Assembly: GCA_005879205.1 (NCBI GenBank) | Contig: VBLD01000068.1 | Coordinates: forward strand, 1 to 20,034 | Length of the DNA: 20,034 nt | Source of the DNA: Deltaproteobacteria bacterium | GTDB taxonomy: Bacteria > Desulfobacterota > Binatia > DP-6 | Direction of reading: 5' to 3' | Shown here: piece by piece, positions 13,172 to 20,034 of the stretch | Numbering within the stretch: position 1 is the first letter of the stretch | Layout: each line of letters opens with the position of its first letter | Made by a program: the position numbers and the translations under genes | The notes under the pieces: generated by a model | Seen by the model: the letters and a program-made list of their open reading frames with translations, nothing else | Databases searched by the model: none | Told to the model about the DNA's origin: nothing

Positions 13172-13638
13172 GCCTGCTCGTGCTCCAGCGTGTCGCTCAT
13201 CCGGCGGAGCCAAGCGAGGGTCGTGCGTTCGTCGTCGGCGATCGTCTCGAGCAACGAGCGGGTCTCGTCGTCCCGTTCGATGCGGCGGACGACGGCCGCC
13301 AGCGGATCCTCGAGGCCGCCCGGAAAACGCGCCAGCAGCGCGGCGAGCTTCGCCCGGTCGGACACCTCGGGCGAGGCGAGCATGGCGAGGAGCGACGCGA
13401 GCTCGCGGCCGACCCGGACCGACGGCACACCACCGAGGGCGCGCAGGCGGCCCTCGGCCAGCGACGCATGGCCGAGGTCGCGCGTGCGGACCACCTTCAG
13501 TCCCCCGCGCAGCCGGGCGTCGCGACAGACGCCGACCCAGGCCTCGACCGCCTCCGCCCCGGCACGCTCGGCCGCCTGGAACTCGTCGAGGAGACCGACG
13601 ATCTCTACCGCCTGATCGTCCGTCTCGTGCCTGAGCAT
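13168..13638 (-). CDS. Ferritin-like protein, tandem paralogue A (156 aa)
   Basis: The protein is four-helical, with E24 (AAERAG), a D54-x-x-H57 in place of ExxH in helix 2 (RDLGHASL), acidic residues in helix 3 (ERDDETRS, about 121-127) and E137 in helix 4 (DDERTTLAWL), where the expected histidine is threonine. It is paralogous to the following gene, so a duplication is evident. The ATG at 13638 is preferred to an in-frame TTG at 13674: the ATG gives an N-terminus of similar length to the paralogue, and the TTG falls within a consensus -35 (TTGACA). It is divergent from the hybrid kinase at 13759. Possible roles are iron, oxidant or metal handling; none is proven by sequence. Confidence 0.75.
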   Translation of the reverse strand: MLRHETDDQAVEIVGLLDEFQAAERAGAEAVEAWVGVCRDARLRGGLKVVRTRDLGHASLAEGRLRALGGVPSVRVGRELASLLAMLASPEVSDRAKLAALLARFPGGLEDPLAAVVRRIERDDETRSLLETIADDERTTLAWLRRMSDTLEHEQA

Positions 13639-13645
13639 CCGCCGC

Positions 13646-13674
13646 ACCCTACGGGTCCGGAGGAAATCTGTCAA
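13646..13674 (-). promoter_or_regulatory. Sigma-70-like promoter for the ferritin-like pair
   Basis: On the minus strand an exact TTGACA (13669-13674) is followed after 17 nt by TAGGGT (13646-13651). Transcription would begin at about 13639, next to the ATG at 13638, so the message would be leaderless or nearly so. The -10 matches at only three of six positions. Confidence 0.42.
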
Positions 13675-13675
13675 A

Positions 13676-13692
13676 TCGACGTTTTAAGTCGA
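13676..13692. repeat. Short inverted repeat in the divergent promoter region
   Basis: TCGAC (13676-13680) and GTCGA (13688-13692) flank an AT-rich GTTTTAA centre. It lies between the -35 of the ferritin-like pair and the promoter of the hybrid kinase, the most AT-rich stretch in the window. It could be an operator for either direction; the arms are only 5 bp, so chance is not excluded. Confidence 0.25.
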
Positions 13693-13701
13693 AGAAGGGG
13701 A

Positions 13702-13729
13702 TTGACCGCCTGAGAACGCGTGACATAAA
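13702..13729 (+). promoter_or_regulatory. Sigma-70-like promoter for the hybrid histidine kinase
   Basis: TTGACC (13702-13707, five of six) and CATAAA (13724-13729, four of six) are separated by 16 nt. Transcription would start near 13736, about 23 nt before the ATG at 13759. Four CGTGA pentamers surround the -10 and start codon (13719, 13732, 13750, 13755) and may be a regulatory array. Confidence 0.4.
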
Positions 13730-13758
13730 CACGTGATATTGGCCTACGACGTGACGTG

Positions 13759-15675
13759 ATGAGCGACGCCCCCAGCCCACATACACACTGCGATCTTGCA
13801 TGGATGCTCGACCCGGAGGGGCGGGTCCTCGCCTGCAACGAGGGCGCGGCCTCGTCTCTTGCCATGCTGCGTCACGAGGTCGTGGGCCGGCACCTCGCCG
13901 AGGTCACGATGAACGGTGACACGATCACCGAGCTTCTGAAGGACGCCTCGGCCAAGGGCGTCGCCGGACCCGTCTCCACCACCATCGGCCCCTTCACCGG
14001 CGCCGCACGCGGTGGGCGTGCGTGCAGCCTGACCGCCCTCGCCCTCCGCGGCACCGCGCACGATCAGCTGCTCGTCCTCGGCTCCTTCGCGCCCGTCGAT
14101 GCAGACGCGCTCGGCGGCGTGCGCCGTGCGTTCGAGGAGCTTCGGCGGCGACTCGCGCAGCTCGGCGTGCGCGACGTCACCGCCGAGCAGGGACTCCTGC
14201 TCGTCAATCCCGACGGCCGGATCGAGTACGCCTCGCTGCGCATGGAGCTGCTCCTGGGGGCGGCGCCCGGAAGCTTGACCGACCTCCCGTTGTCGGCACT
14301 CGCGGAACGTCTCCGGTCCGTCGAGCCGGTACTCGAGGGAGGGAAGCTGCAGGAGGGACGGTGCGAGGTGCAGACGTCGGACGCTCCACCGCGCACCCTC
14401 CACCACCGCGTCGTGCCCCTGCAGGACGAGATCGGCACGCCGGCGGGTACGCTGCACGTCTTCCGTGACGTCACCGCCTCGACCGAGCGGGCGCGGCAGC
14501 TCGACGAACGAGACCGCTCGCTCCGCGACGCGCGGGCCGTTCTCAGCCAGTCCCAGCACCTGACCGCGCTCGGGGAGCTCGCGGGCGAGGTGGCGCACGA
14601 GTTCGGCAACATCCTGCAGGCCATCGGGCTGCACGTCGCGGCGCTCCGTCGGCAGCCTGGCCTCCCCGAGGCAGTGGGCCGCTCGCTCGGCGCGATCAAG
14701 CACGCAGTCGACACCGGCCACGGCTACACCCGGCGGCTCGTGACGTTCGCGCGCGACGACGGCGGGCGGATGGAGCGTCTCGACGTCGGCCCGGTGCTGC
14801 GCGACATCGTGCAGCTCCTCGAGCCCCGCATCCTCCACGAAGGTCGTCCGGTGCGCCTGCAGGTCTCGATCGACCCGCTGCCCGAGATCGTCGGCAACCG
14901 GGCGAAGCTGAGCGAGACGTTCCTCAACGTGGTCCTGAACGCGCTCGAGGCGATGCCGGACGGCGGCACGATCGAGGTGTCCGCCCTCGAAAGCGGCGGC
15001 GAGATCCGCGTCGCGATCCGCGACACCGGCCGAGGCATGACGCCCGAGGAGCGGCAACGGGCGTTCGACCCCTTCTTCACCACCCGACCCGGCAGCTCCG
15101 GGCTCGGCCTCAGCACCGTCTACGGGATCGTGCGGGCGCACGGCGGCTCGGTCTTCATCGAATCGGAAGCGGGCCGCGGCACCGTCGTGTGTCTCTCGTT
15201 CCCGACCGCAGAGCCGCCCGTCCTCGCCTGGCAGGCCGCGCCGCAAGCGGCCGAGCGGCAGCTGGGACGCGCGCTCGTCGTCGACGACCATCTCACGGTG
15301 CGTGAGGCGACCGCCGAGCTGCTCGCCCAGCAAGGCTACGACGTCGCCCGCGCGAGCACGGTCACCGAGGCGCTTGCGGCGCTCTCCACCGAACGCTTCG
15401 CGCTCGTCGTGACCGACGTCGGCCTCCCGGACCGGCCCGGCTGGGAGATCACGCGCGCCGTCAAGGAGCGATCGCCCGAAACGCTCGTCGTGCTCGTCTC
15501 GGGATGGGGATCGCAGCTGAGCCCGGGGGAGGCGCAGGCGCGCGGCGCCGACCTCGTCTTCGAGAAGCCCGTCGATCCCGAGGCGCTGATCACCGCGATC
15601 CACCGGCTGCCCGGCGGACTCCCGAAAGCGCCAGCCGGACCGCCAGCCGGAGCGCGTCCAGTGGCCGCCGGGTGA
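13759..15675 (+). CDS. Soluble hybrid histidine kinase (PAS-PAS-HisKA-HATPase-REC, 638 aa)
   Basis: There are no membrane segments. Two PAS-like sensor domains come first (about 10-110, with AWMLDPEGRVLACNEGAA; and 142-240, with GLLLVNPDGRIEYASL and FRDVTAS). A short coiled coil leads to HisKA with H280 in ELAGEVAHEFGN, then HATPase_c with NVVLNALEAM (390-399), DTGRGM (422-427), FDPFFTT (436-442) and GSSGLGLS (445-452). A C-terminal receiver (about 503-615) has D509-D510, phospho-acceptor D553 (VTDVGLPD) and K603 (FEKPVD). The VAHEFGN H-box resembles cytosolic kinases that work with a self-attached receiver. The tail is proline/alanine-rich. The ATG at 13759 follows an in-frame GTG at 13756; neither has a good ribosome binding site. 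No DNA-binding domain is present, so its output would be phosphotransfer or protein interaction. Confidence 0.92.
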   Translation: MSDAPSPHTHCDLAWMLDPEGRVLACNEGAASSLAMLRHEVVGRHLAEVTMNGDTITELLKDASAKGVAGPVSTTIGPFTGAARGGRACSLTALALRGTAHDQLLVLGSFAPVDADALGGVRRAFEELRRRLAQLGVRDVTAEQGLLLVNPDGRIEYASLRMELLLGAAPGSLTDLPLSALAERLRSVEPVLEGGKLQEGRCEVQTSDAPPRTLHHRVVPLQDEIGTPAGTLHVFRDVTASTERARQLDERDRSLRDARAVLSQSQHLTALGELAGEVAHEFGNILQAIGLHVAALRRQPGLPEAVGRSLGAIKHAVDTGHGYTRRLVTFARDDGGRMERLDVGPVLRDIVQLLEPRILHEGRPVRLQVSIDPLPEIVGNRAKLSETFLNVVLNALEAMPDGGTIEVSALESGGEIRVAIRDTGRGMTPEERQRAFDPFFTTRPGSSGLGLSTVYGIVRAHGGSVFIESEAGRGTVVCLSFPTAEPPVLAWQAAPQAAERQLGRALVVDDHLTVREATAELLAQQGYDVARASTVTEALAALSTERFALVVTDVGLPDRPGWEITRAVKERSPETLVVLVSGWGSQLSPGEAQARGADLVFEKPVDPEALITAIHRLPGGLPKAPAGPPAGARPVAAG

Positions 15676-15692
15676 GGCGAGCGGCGGTCGGC

Positions 15693-18363
15693 CTACTTCC
15701 GGGTGAGCCCGACGGCGCGGATCTTCGGACGACGCTGGTGGGCGGGCTCGGGCTCTTGGCGCAGCGATAGCTCGACGAGCAGCCGGTCGAGCGGCTTCGC
15801 GTACGCCGTCAGGCTCGGATCGGCCAGCGTCGCGGCGAAAGCTTCCGCCGGGTCGTCGGCGCACTCGACGAGGACGGCGTGGGGAACGGTCTCGAGGCAG
15901 CTCAGGCGGGCCGCGATCAGGTAGCCGTCGCGCCGCGTGAGCCCGAGGTCCACGACCACCACCTCCGGCTGGACGACGGCCAGCAGATCGGCCGCCTGCT
16001 TGCCGTCCCATGCCATCGACACCGAGGCGCCGAGCCTGGCGAGCGCCTGGCGCAGGCTCATCAGGGCGTCCACGTCGGTGCCCGCCGTGAGCACGCGCGT
16101 GCCGCGCCCGACGTGACCGCCGAGCGTCGTGACGATCGTGTCGGGGTCGAGCGGGCAGCGCGACCCCTCGATCGTTCCGAGTGCGAGACCCCGGTCGGCG
16201 CCGGGCACCGCCACACAACCCCAGAAGGTCGCCGTGCAGCCGCTCGCCCTGAGGCTCTGGAGGCCTGCCAGCGCCCCGCGCGCCGCCAGGTTCACGAGCA
16301 CGCGCGTCGGCGCGATCTCGGTCACGCGAGCGGCGAGATTCTCACCGGGCGCGACGACGATGACGTCGTCTCCCGCCTTGCCCGCCGATTCCCAGGCGGT
16401 ATCGGCGTCGAGCACGACGACGCGCAGCCCGTCGCCGCCGCCGGCGCGCGGCCGTCCCGTGCGTCCGCCGCCCACGGTGACCACCCGCATCGGCGCGCCG
16501 TCGCTCTCGGCAGCCGCTTCCTCGACCGGGGTGGCGACCGGCGCTGGCTCGGCGGCGAGGCGTTCGATCTCGCGCTCGAGCGTCGCCACGTGCGCCGCCG
16601 CCTCGGCGGCCTGGCGCGCCTGCGCCGCCTCGAGCGCGCCGCGGGCGGCCTCGGCCTCGGCCAGCGCGGCCGCCAGCCGTCCCCGCTCTGCCCGCTCCCG
16701 CGCGAGCGGCGATCGTCTCGCGCAGGCGGTCGCGCTCCGCCGCGAAGCTCTCCAGCTGAGCCGCGAGGCCGGCGCCCTCGGCCATGCGCTCGCGGCCGAC
16801 TGCCGCGGCATGGTCGAGCTCGCGCCGCAACCGGCTACTCTCACGCTCGAGCCGCTCGTGCCGCTCGCCCGCTTCCGCGAGTCGCGTGCGAACCTCGGCG
16901 AGCGCGTCCTCGAGGCGCGAGCGCTCCGCGTCGGCCGTCGTCAGCTCGGCCTCGAGGCGCAGGATCTCGCCTTGTGCCCGCGCCGCCTCGTCCTCCAGCG
17001 CCTCGATCACGTGCGTGGTCTTGGTCAGCTCGGCACGCACCGTCTCGGCGTCGGCGACCGCGGCGGCGTGCGCGCGCATCGCCTGGTCCGCGGCCGCGTG
17101 CGCCCGCTCGAGCTCGGCCCGGCCGTCGCTCGCGCCACGCTCGACCGCCTCACGTTCCTCGCGCAACCGCCGCTCGGCCGCCTCGCGCTCCTCGCGCGAG
17201 CGTCGCTCGTGGGCCAGCGCGGCGCGGGTCTCGTCCGCCGCCCGCTCGTGTGCCCGCTCCCGCTCGCGCGCCGCTTCCACGCGCCGAGCGGCTGCGGCTT
17301 CGGCGTCGACCAGGCGCGCCTCCAGGCGCTCGACCTGGCGCTGCTGCTCCGCCGCGGTGGCCGCCGTGGTTGCCGCGGCTTCGGCGGCCACCTGCCGTGC
17401 GACGGCCAGCTCGCTGCGCGCGCGGTCGGCCAGCTGCTGGGCCTCGGTCCGCGCGGCCTCGAGCGTCGCGAGACCGCGCGCCTGCTCGCTGCGTTCGGCC
17501 GCGGCGGCGCCGAGCGCCTCGGCGAGCCGCGCCCGGGCGCGCTCCGCCTCGGCGAGGGCGGCCGTGAGCGGCGTCACCTGCTCCGCCGTACGACGCGCGC
17601 CCTCGAGGTCGGCGGTCAGCCGGGCGCGGTCGGCGGCGGCCGTGTCCAGCGCACTGCCGAGCCGCTCGACCTCGCTCGTGCGCGCCGCCAGCTCGGCGGC
17701 GAGCCGTTCGTGGTCGGCGATCAGGCGGTCCCTGGCCGCCACGAGTCCCGCCGTCGCAGCGCTCGACTCCACCGACCCGGCGGTTTCCGTCGCTCGTCGC
17801 CGGCGGCGGGCCGCCTCGATCATCCCTGCGAGGTGGCCGAGCGCCGGCTCCAGCGCCCGGATGTCGCGCTCGCCGAAGGAGCGTGGCGCGACGGCGACCA
17901 GGATCAAACTGCCGACGGGCAGCGGCCCGGCATTGAGCGGGACGCAGGCGACCGTCCGGACCGACGCCGCCGGCTCGACGAGTCGCGGCACGTACCGATT
18001 GCGGGCGGCGCTCTCGATCAGATACGCGCGGCCGTTCATCAGGCCGTGGAGCGGCATGTCCCAGGTGGTGGGGTCGCCGCGGCGGACCGTCCGCAGCCGT
18101 CGGCACCCCTCGTCGGAAAGGCCCCGTTCGACGGCGAGCCGAAGGACCGCCTGCCGCGGGTCGAACAGGCAGAGCGCGCCGGCGTGGGCGCCGCTTTCCT
18201 CGAGGACGGCGCGCAGCGCCAGCTCGAGGGCCTCCTCGGGCGCCGCCGCTTCCGCCGCGATGCGCGCGAGGCAATCGGCCAGAGCGGGGGGCCGTGGCCG
18301 GATCGGCTTCGGTGCTTCGGCCGGCGCCCCGGCCCGCGCGCGACGTTTGCGAAATACGGGCAT
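15693..18363 (-). CDS. GAF / long coiled-coil / receiver-like regulatory protein, interrupted by a one-base frameshift
   Basis: ATG 18363 opens a frame that stays open to 16342. It encodes a basic N-terminus, a GAF domain (about 28-175: GALCLFDPRQAVLRLAVERG, then VRTVACVPLNAG) and about 370 residues of Ala/Glu/Arg coiled coil. At about 16707 the coiled coil continues in another frame (ETIA then LARERAERGRLAAAL) and runs to TAG at 15693-15695. The total span, 2671 nt, is 3n+1, which fits one extra base and an intact product of about 889 aa. The C-terminus has a receiver-like domain with aspartate in VVVDLGLTRRDGY and lysine in AYAKPLD, but the N-terminal acidic pair is replaced (VLTAGTDVD). 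A related alpha/beta segment precedes it (LRVVVLDAD to TIVTTLGGH). A sigma-54 promoter lies just upstream (18387-18402). Its role is probably a cytoplasmic signalling scaffold, by inference. Confidence 0.78.
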
Positions 18364-18386
18364 GGTTCTGGACCTCGGGGCGTCGC

Positions 18387-18402
18387 TGCAACCGCTGTGC
18401 CG
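18387..18402 (-). promoter_or_regulatory. Sigma-54 (RpoN) -24/-12 promoter of the GAF/coiled-coil gene
   Basis: The minus strand reads CGGCACAGCGGTTGCA, differing from TGGCACG-N4-TTGCA at the first and seventh positions only. GG and GC have the exact spacing. The core GGCACAGCGGTTGC is identical to that at 1765-1780, including the non-conserved N4. The -12 GC is 25 nt from the ATG at 18363 (27 nt in the acyltransferase promoter), and GAGG lies just upstream of the ATG. A possible dyad CCGTC-N8-GACGG at 18452-18469, about 85 bp from the predicted start, could be an activator site but differs from the repeats at 1834-1865. Confidence 0.75.
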
Positions 18403-18485
18403 GGTTCCGCGCCGGCTCGTTCCGTTGCGAATGGCCGAGACTGTCCGGCGACCGTCCAAAAATCGACGGCGACGGCGGGCAGGCG

Positions 18486-18748
18486 TCAGCGAAAGGCGGG
18501 GAGCACTCGTTCGGCGAAGAGACGGGTGCCACGGAGGTCCTCCACGCGCCCGAAGAGGCCGATGAAGTGCGTGACGCCCACGGAAACGTACTCCCGGATG
18601 CGTTCGACGACACGCTCCGGGGTGCCGACCAGACGCCTCCAGCTGCGGCTCCGTCCGCGGCCGCACGACCGGGTAGAAATGGTCGTTCAGCCAGATCGTA
18701 CGTCGCTCCTTCCTGCGGCGTCTGGATCCCGAAGGGGATGGTCGGCAT
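18486..18748 (-). pseudogene. Relic of an LLM-class F420-dependent oxidoreductase gene, collapsed by internal deletions
   Basis: Three segments in three frames keep the order of a flavin/F420 luciferase-like oxidoreductase. ATG 18748 gives MPTIPFGIQTPQEGATYD. From 18696, in a shifted frame, comes IWLNDHFYPVVRPRTEPQLE, the substrate/cofactor-strand region. From about 18630, in another frame, comes LVGTPERVVERIREYVS, then GVTHFIGLFG and a terminal FAERVLPAFR with TGA at 18486-18488. Intact members have about 300 residues; only about 85 codons remain, so roughly 16 residues are missing at the first junction and over 200 at the second. No stop-free frame spans the region. It shows that the ancestral genome used F420 or FMN chemistry of this type, and it is unlikely to make a functional enzyme. 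Confidence 0.8.
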
Positions 18749-18757
18749 GGCCCGGCC

Positions 18758-18777
18758 CTCGCGGATTCGCCCGCGAG
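18758..18777. repeat. Perfect 7-bp hairpin upstream of the transhydrogenase
   Basis: CTCGCGG (18758-18764) and CCGCGAG (18771-18777) flank a 6-nt loop. It lies between the LLM relic and the transhydrogenase ATG at 18836. No T-run follows on either strand, so it may be an operator, mRNA structure or chance in GC-rich DNA. Apart from it I see nothing definite in 18749-18835. Confidence 0.3.
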
Positions 18778-18835
18778 CGGGCAAGGCGCGCCGCCTCAAG
18801 CGCTGGGGCCGCAAGGCCGATACTCCACGGGAGCC

Positions 18836-20034
18836 ATGTCCTCGGATTTCGACGTCGCCGTCATCGGCTCCGGGCCGGCGGGCGAGAAGGCCGCGATGCA
18901 GGCCGCCAAGCTCCGCCAGCGCGTCGCCGTGATCGAACGCCCGGGACGGCTCGGCGGCAACTGTCTCCACAGCGCCACCATCCCGAGCAAGACGCTGCGT
19001 GAGACGATCCTCTACGTCGCCGGCGTCAAGCAGCGGTCGCTCTACGGCATCCAGACGACGTTCCGCAAGGACCTGACGGTGGACGACCTCATGCGACGGA
19101 AAGAGGCCGTGATCGACGGGCAGCTCGAGGTGCTGGAGCACAAGCTCGACCGCAACGCGGTGATCGCGGTGCCCGGCACGGCGCGCTTCGTCGACCCGCA
19201 CCGCGTCGAGGTCCTCGAGGGCGACGGGGCGCGACGCGAGCTCACCGCCCGCTTCATCGTGATCGCCACCGGCTCCCGGCCCGCGCGCGACCCCGCCATC
19301 CCGTTCGACGACGAGTGCGTCTACGACAGCGACTCGATCCTCCGGCTCGACCGCGTGCCGCGCACGCTCACCATCGTCGGGGCGGGCGTGATCGGCTGCG
19401 AGTACGCGTGCATGTTCGCCGTGCTCGGCACCAAGGTGACGCTCGTCGACGCCCGCTCCCGCGTGCTCGACTTCGCCGACGTCGAGATCGCCGAGCTGCT
19501 GGTCGCCCGCATGCGCGAGCACGGGATCACGCTCCGCCTCGGGGAGGAGGTGGCCGAGGTGCGGCGCGAGACGGCGGACCGGATCGTCGCGGAGACCCGG
19601 AGCGGGAAGGCGGTCGTCGGCGAGAAGCTGCTCCACGCGGTGGGACGGGAGGGCAACACGGCGGGGCTCGCGCTCGAGTGCGCCGGGCTCCGCGCGGGAC
19701 GCCGCGGCCTGCTCGAGGTGAACGCGCACTTCCAGACGGCCGTCCCGCACATCTACGCGGCGGGGGACGTGATCGGCTTTCCGAGCCTCGCCGCCACCTC
19801 CATGCACCAGGGACGCCTCGCCATGGCCCACGCCTTCGGCCTGGCGGTGAACGGCGAGGGTACGCGGCTCCCGTACGGCATCTTCACGATCCCCGAGATC
19901 TCGATGGTGGGCGAGACCGAGGAGCAGCTGACGCGCGCCCGCGTGCCGTACGAGGTGGGGCAGGCCTTCTTTCGCGAGATCGCACGGGGCGAGATCATCG
20001 GCGACCGGGCGGGGATGCTGAAGCTCCTCTTCGA
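18836..20034 (+). CDS. sthA: Soluble (Si-specific) NAD(P)+ transhydrogenase-like flavoprotein, C-terminus cut by the window end
   Basis: The first 399 codons of a flavoprotein disulfide-reductase family member are present (family about 460-470). FAD-binding GSGPAGEKAA (11-20) starts the protein. The redox-centre region reads LGGNCLHSATIPSKTLRE, with one cysteine (C43) and threonine where the second cysteine of lipoamide dehydrogenases would be (T48). This is characteristic of SthA, which lacks the active disulfide and passes hydride between NADPH and NAD+. A second nucleotide-binding motif (IVGAGVIGCEYA), the LLHAVGREGNTAGL segment (the LLYANGRTGNT region of SthA) and IYAAGDVIGFPSLA also fit. 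It is cytoplasmic. The ATG has GGGAG close upstream. A related flavoprotein with another substrate is possible but less likely. Confidence 0.88.
   Translation, partial: MSSDFDVAVIGSGPAGEKAAMQAAKLRQRVAVIERPGRLGGNCLHSATIPSKTLRETILYVAGVKQRSLYGIQTTFRKDLTVDDLMRRKEAVIDGQLEVLEHKLDRNAVIAVPGTARFVDPHRVEVLEGDGARRELTARFIVIATGSRPARDPAIPFDDECVYDSDSILRLDRVPRTLTIVGAGVIGCEYACMFAVLGTKVTLVDARSRVLDFADVEIAELLVARMREHGITLRLGEEVAEVRRETADRIVAETRSGKAVVGEKLLHAVGREGNTAGLALECAGLRAGRRGLLEVNAHFQTAVPHIYAAGDVIGFPSLAATSMHQGRLAMAHAFGLAVNGEGTRLPYGIFTIPEISMVGETEEQLTRARVPYEVGQAFFREIARGEIIGDRAGMLKLLF

Noticed and set aside
13639..13674. TTG-initiated longer N-terminus for ferritin-like paralogue A
   Set aside because: The TTG is part of a consensus TTGACA -35 box, and the extension is basic and absent from the paralogue.
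18452..18469. Terminator formed by CCGTC/GACGG with a T-run
   Set aside because: On the minus strand the T-run is in the loop, not after the stem, so it does not resemble an intrinsic terminator.

Overview
This is about 20 kb of very GC-rich bacterial DNA with dense, mostly short-spaced genes and strong G/C preference at third codon positions. The gene content suggests a Gram-negative bacterium: an RND/MMPL-type exporter, an RpoN-dependent response regulator, many membrane sensor kinases, a soluble-type NAD(P) transhydrogenase and a relic of an F420-type (LLM) oxidoreductase. A deltaproteobacterial or Binatota-like lineage fits, but that placement is an inference from composition and gene families. 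The single-base frameshift in one long gene could be an assembly error or real decay.

Left end (1-1739, minus strand). A three-gene operon encodes a FeeM/LuxI-fold N-acyltransferase, a ferritin-like di-iron protein and an RND/MMPL exporter that runs off the window. It is preceded by a well-formed sigma-54 (-24/-12) promoter, with a direct/inverted repeat pair upstream where an enhancer-binding protein would sit. A small unrecognised gene (1897-2268, minus) follows. A 16-bp palindrome of LexA-box type (GAAC-N4-GTTC) lies between that gene and the next kinase.

Signalling block (2436-8459). A 7TM-GAF histidine kinase on the plus strand converges, with a 3-nt gap, on a minus-strand pair: a PDZ-containing membrane histidine kinase followed by an NtrC-class sigma-54 response regulator with an intact GAFTGA loop.

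Middle (8530-13638). Minus-strand genes are an MFS transporter, a secreted PDZ protein and dephospho-CoA kinase (coaE). Plus-strand genes are a 39-residue arginine-rich microprotein, a YetF/DUF421 membrane protein and an alpha/beta hydrolase. Two tandem ferritin-like paralogues (minus) follow. Several neighbours overlap by 4 nt (ATGA or GTGA), which indicates translational coupling.

Right end (13759-20034). This part holds a soluble hybrid histidine kinase (PAS-PAS-HisKA-HATPase-REC) and a long GAF/coiled-coil/receiver-like protein interrupted by one extra base. The start of that long gene carries a second sigma-54 promoter nearly identical to the one at 1765-1780. Next come the collapsed remains of an LLM-class F420-dependent oxidoreductase and a partial sthA-like transhydrogenase.

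Most interesting proposal: the NtrC-type regulator in the window, or a relative, may control a small RpoN regulon. Its members would be the acyltransferase/ferritin-like/exporter operon and the GAF/coiled-coil protein, linked by the shared promoter core GGCACAGCGGTTGC. The promoter sequences are read directly. The regulator-target link and the idea of an exported N-acyl product are inference.
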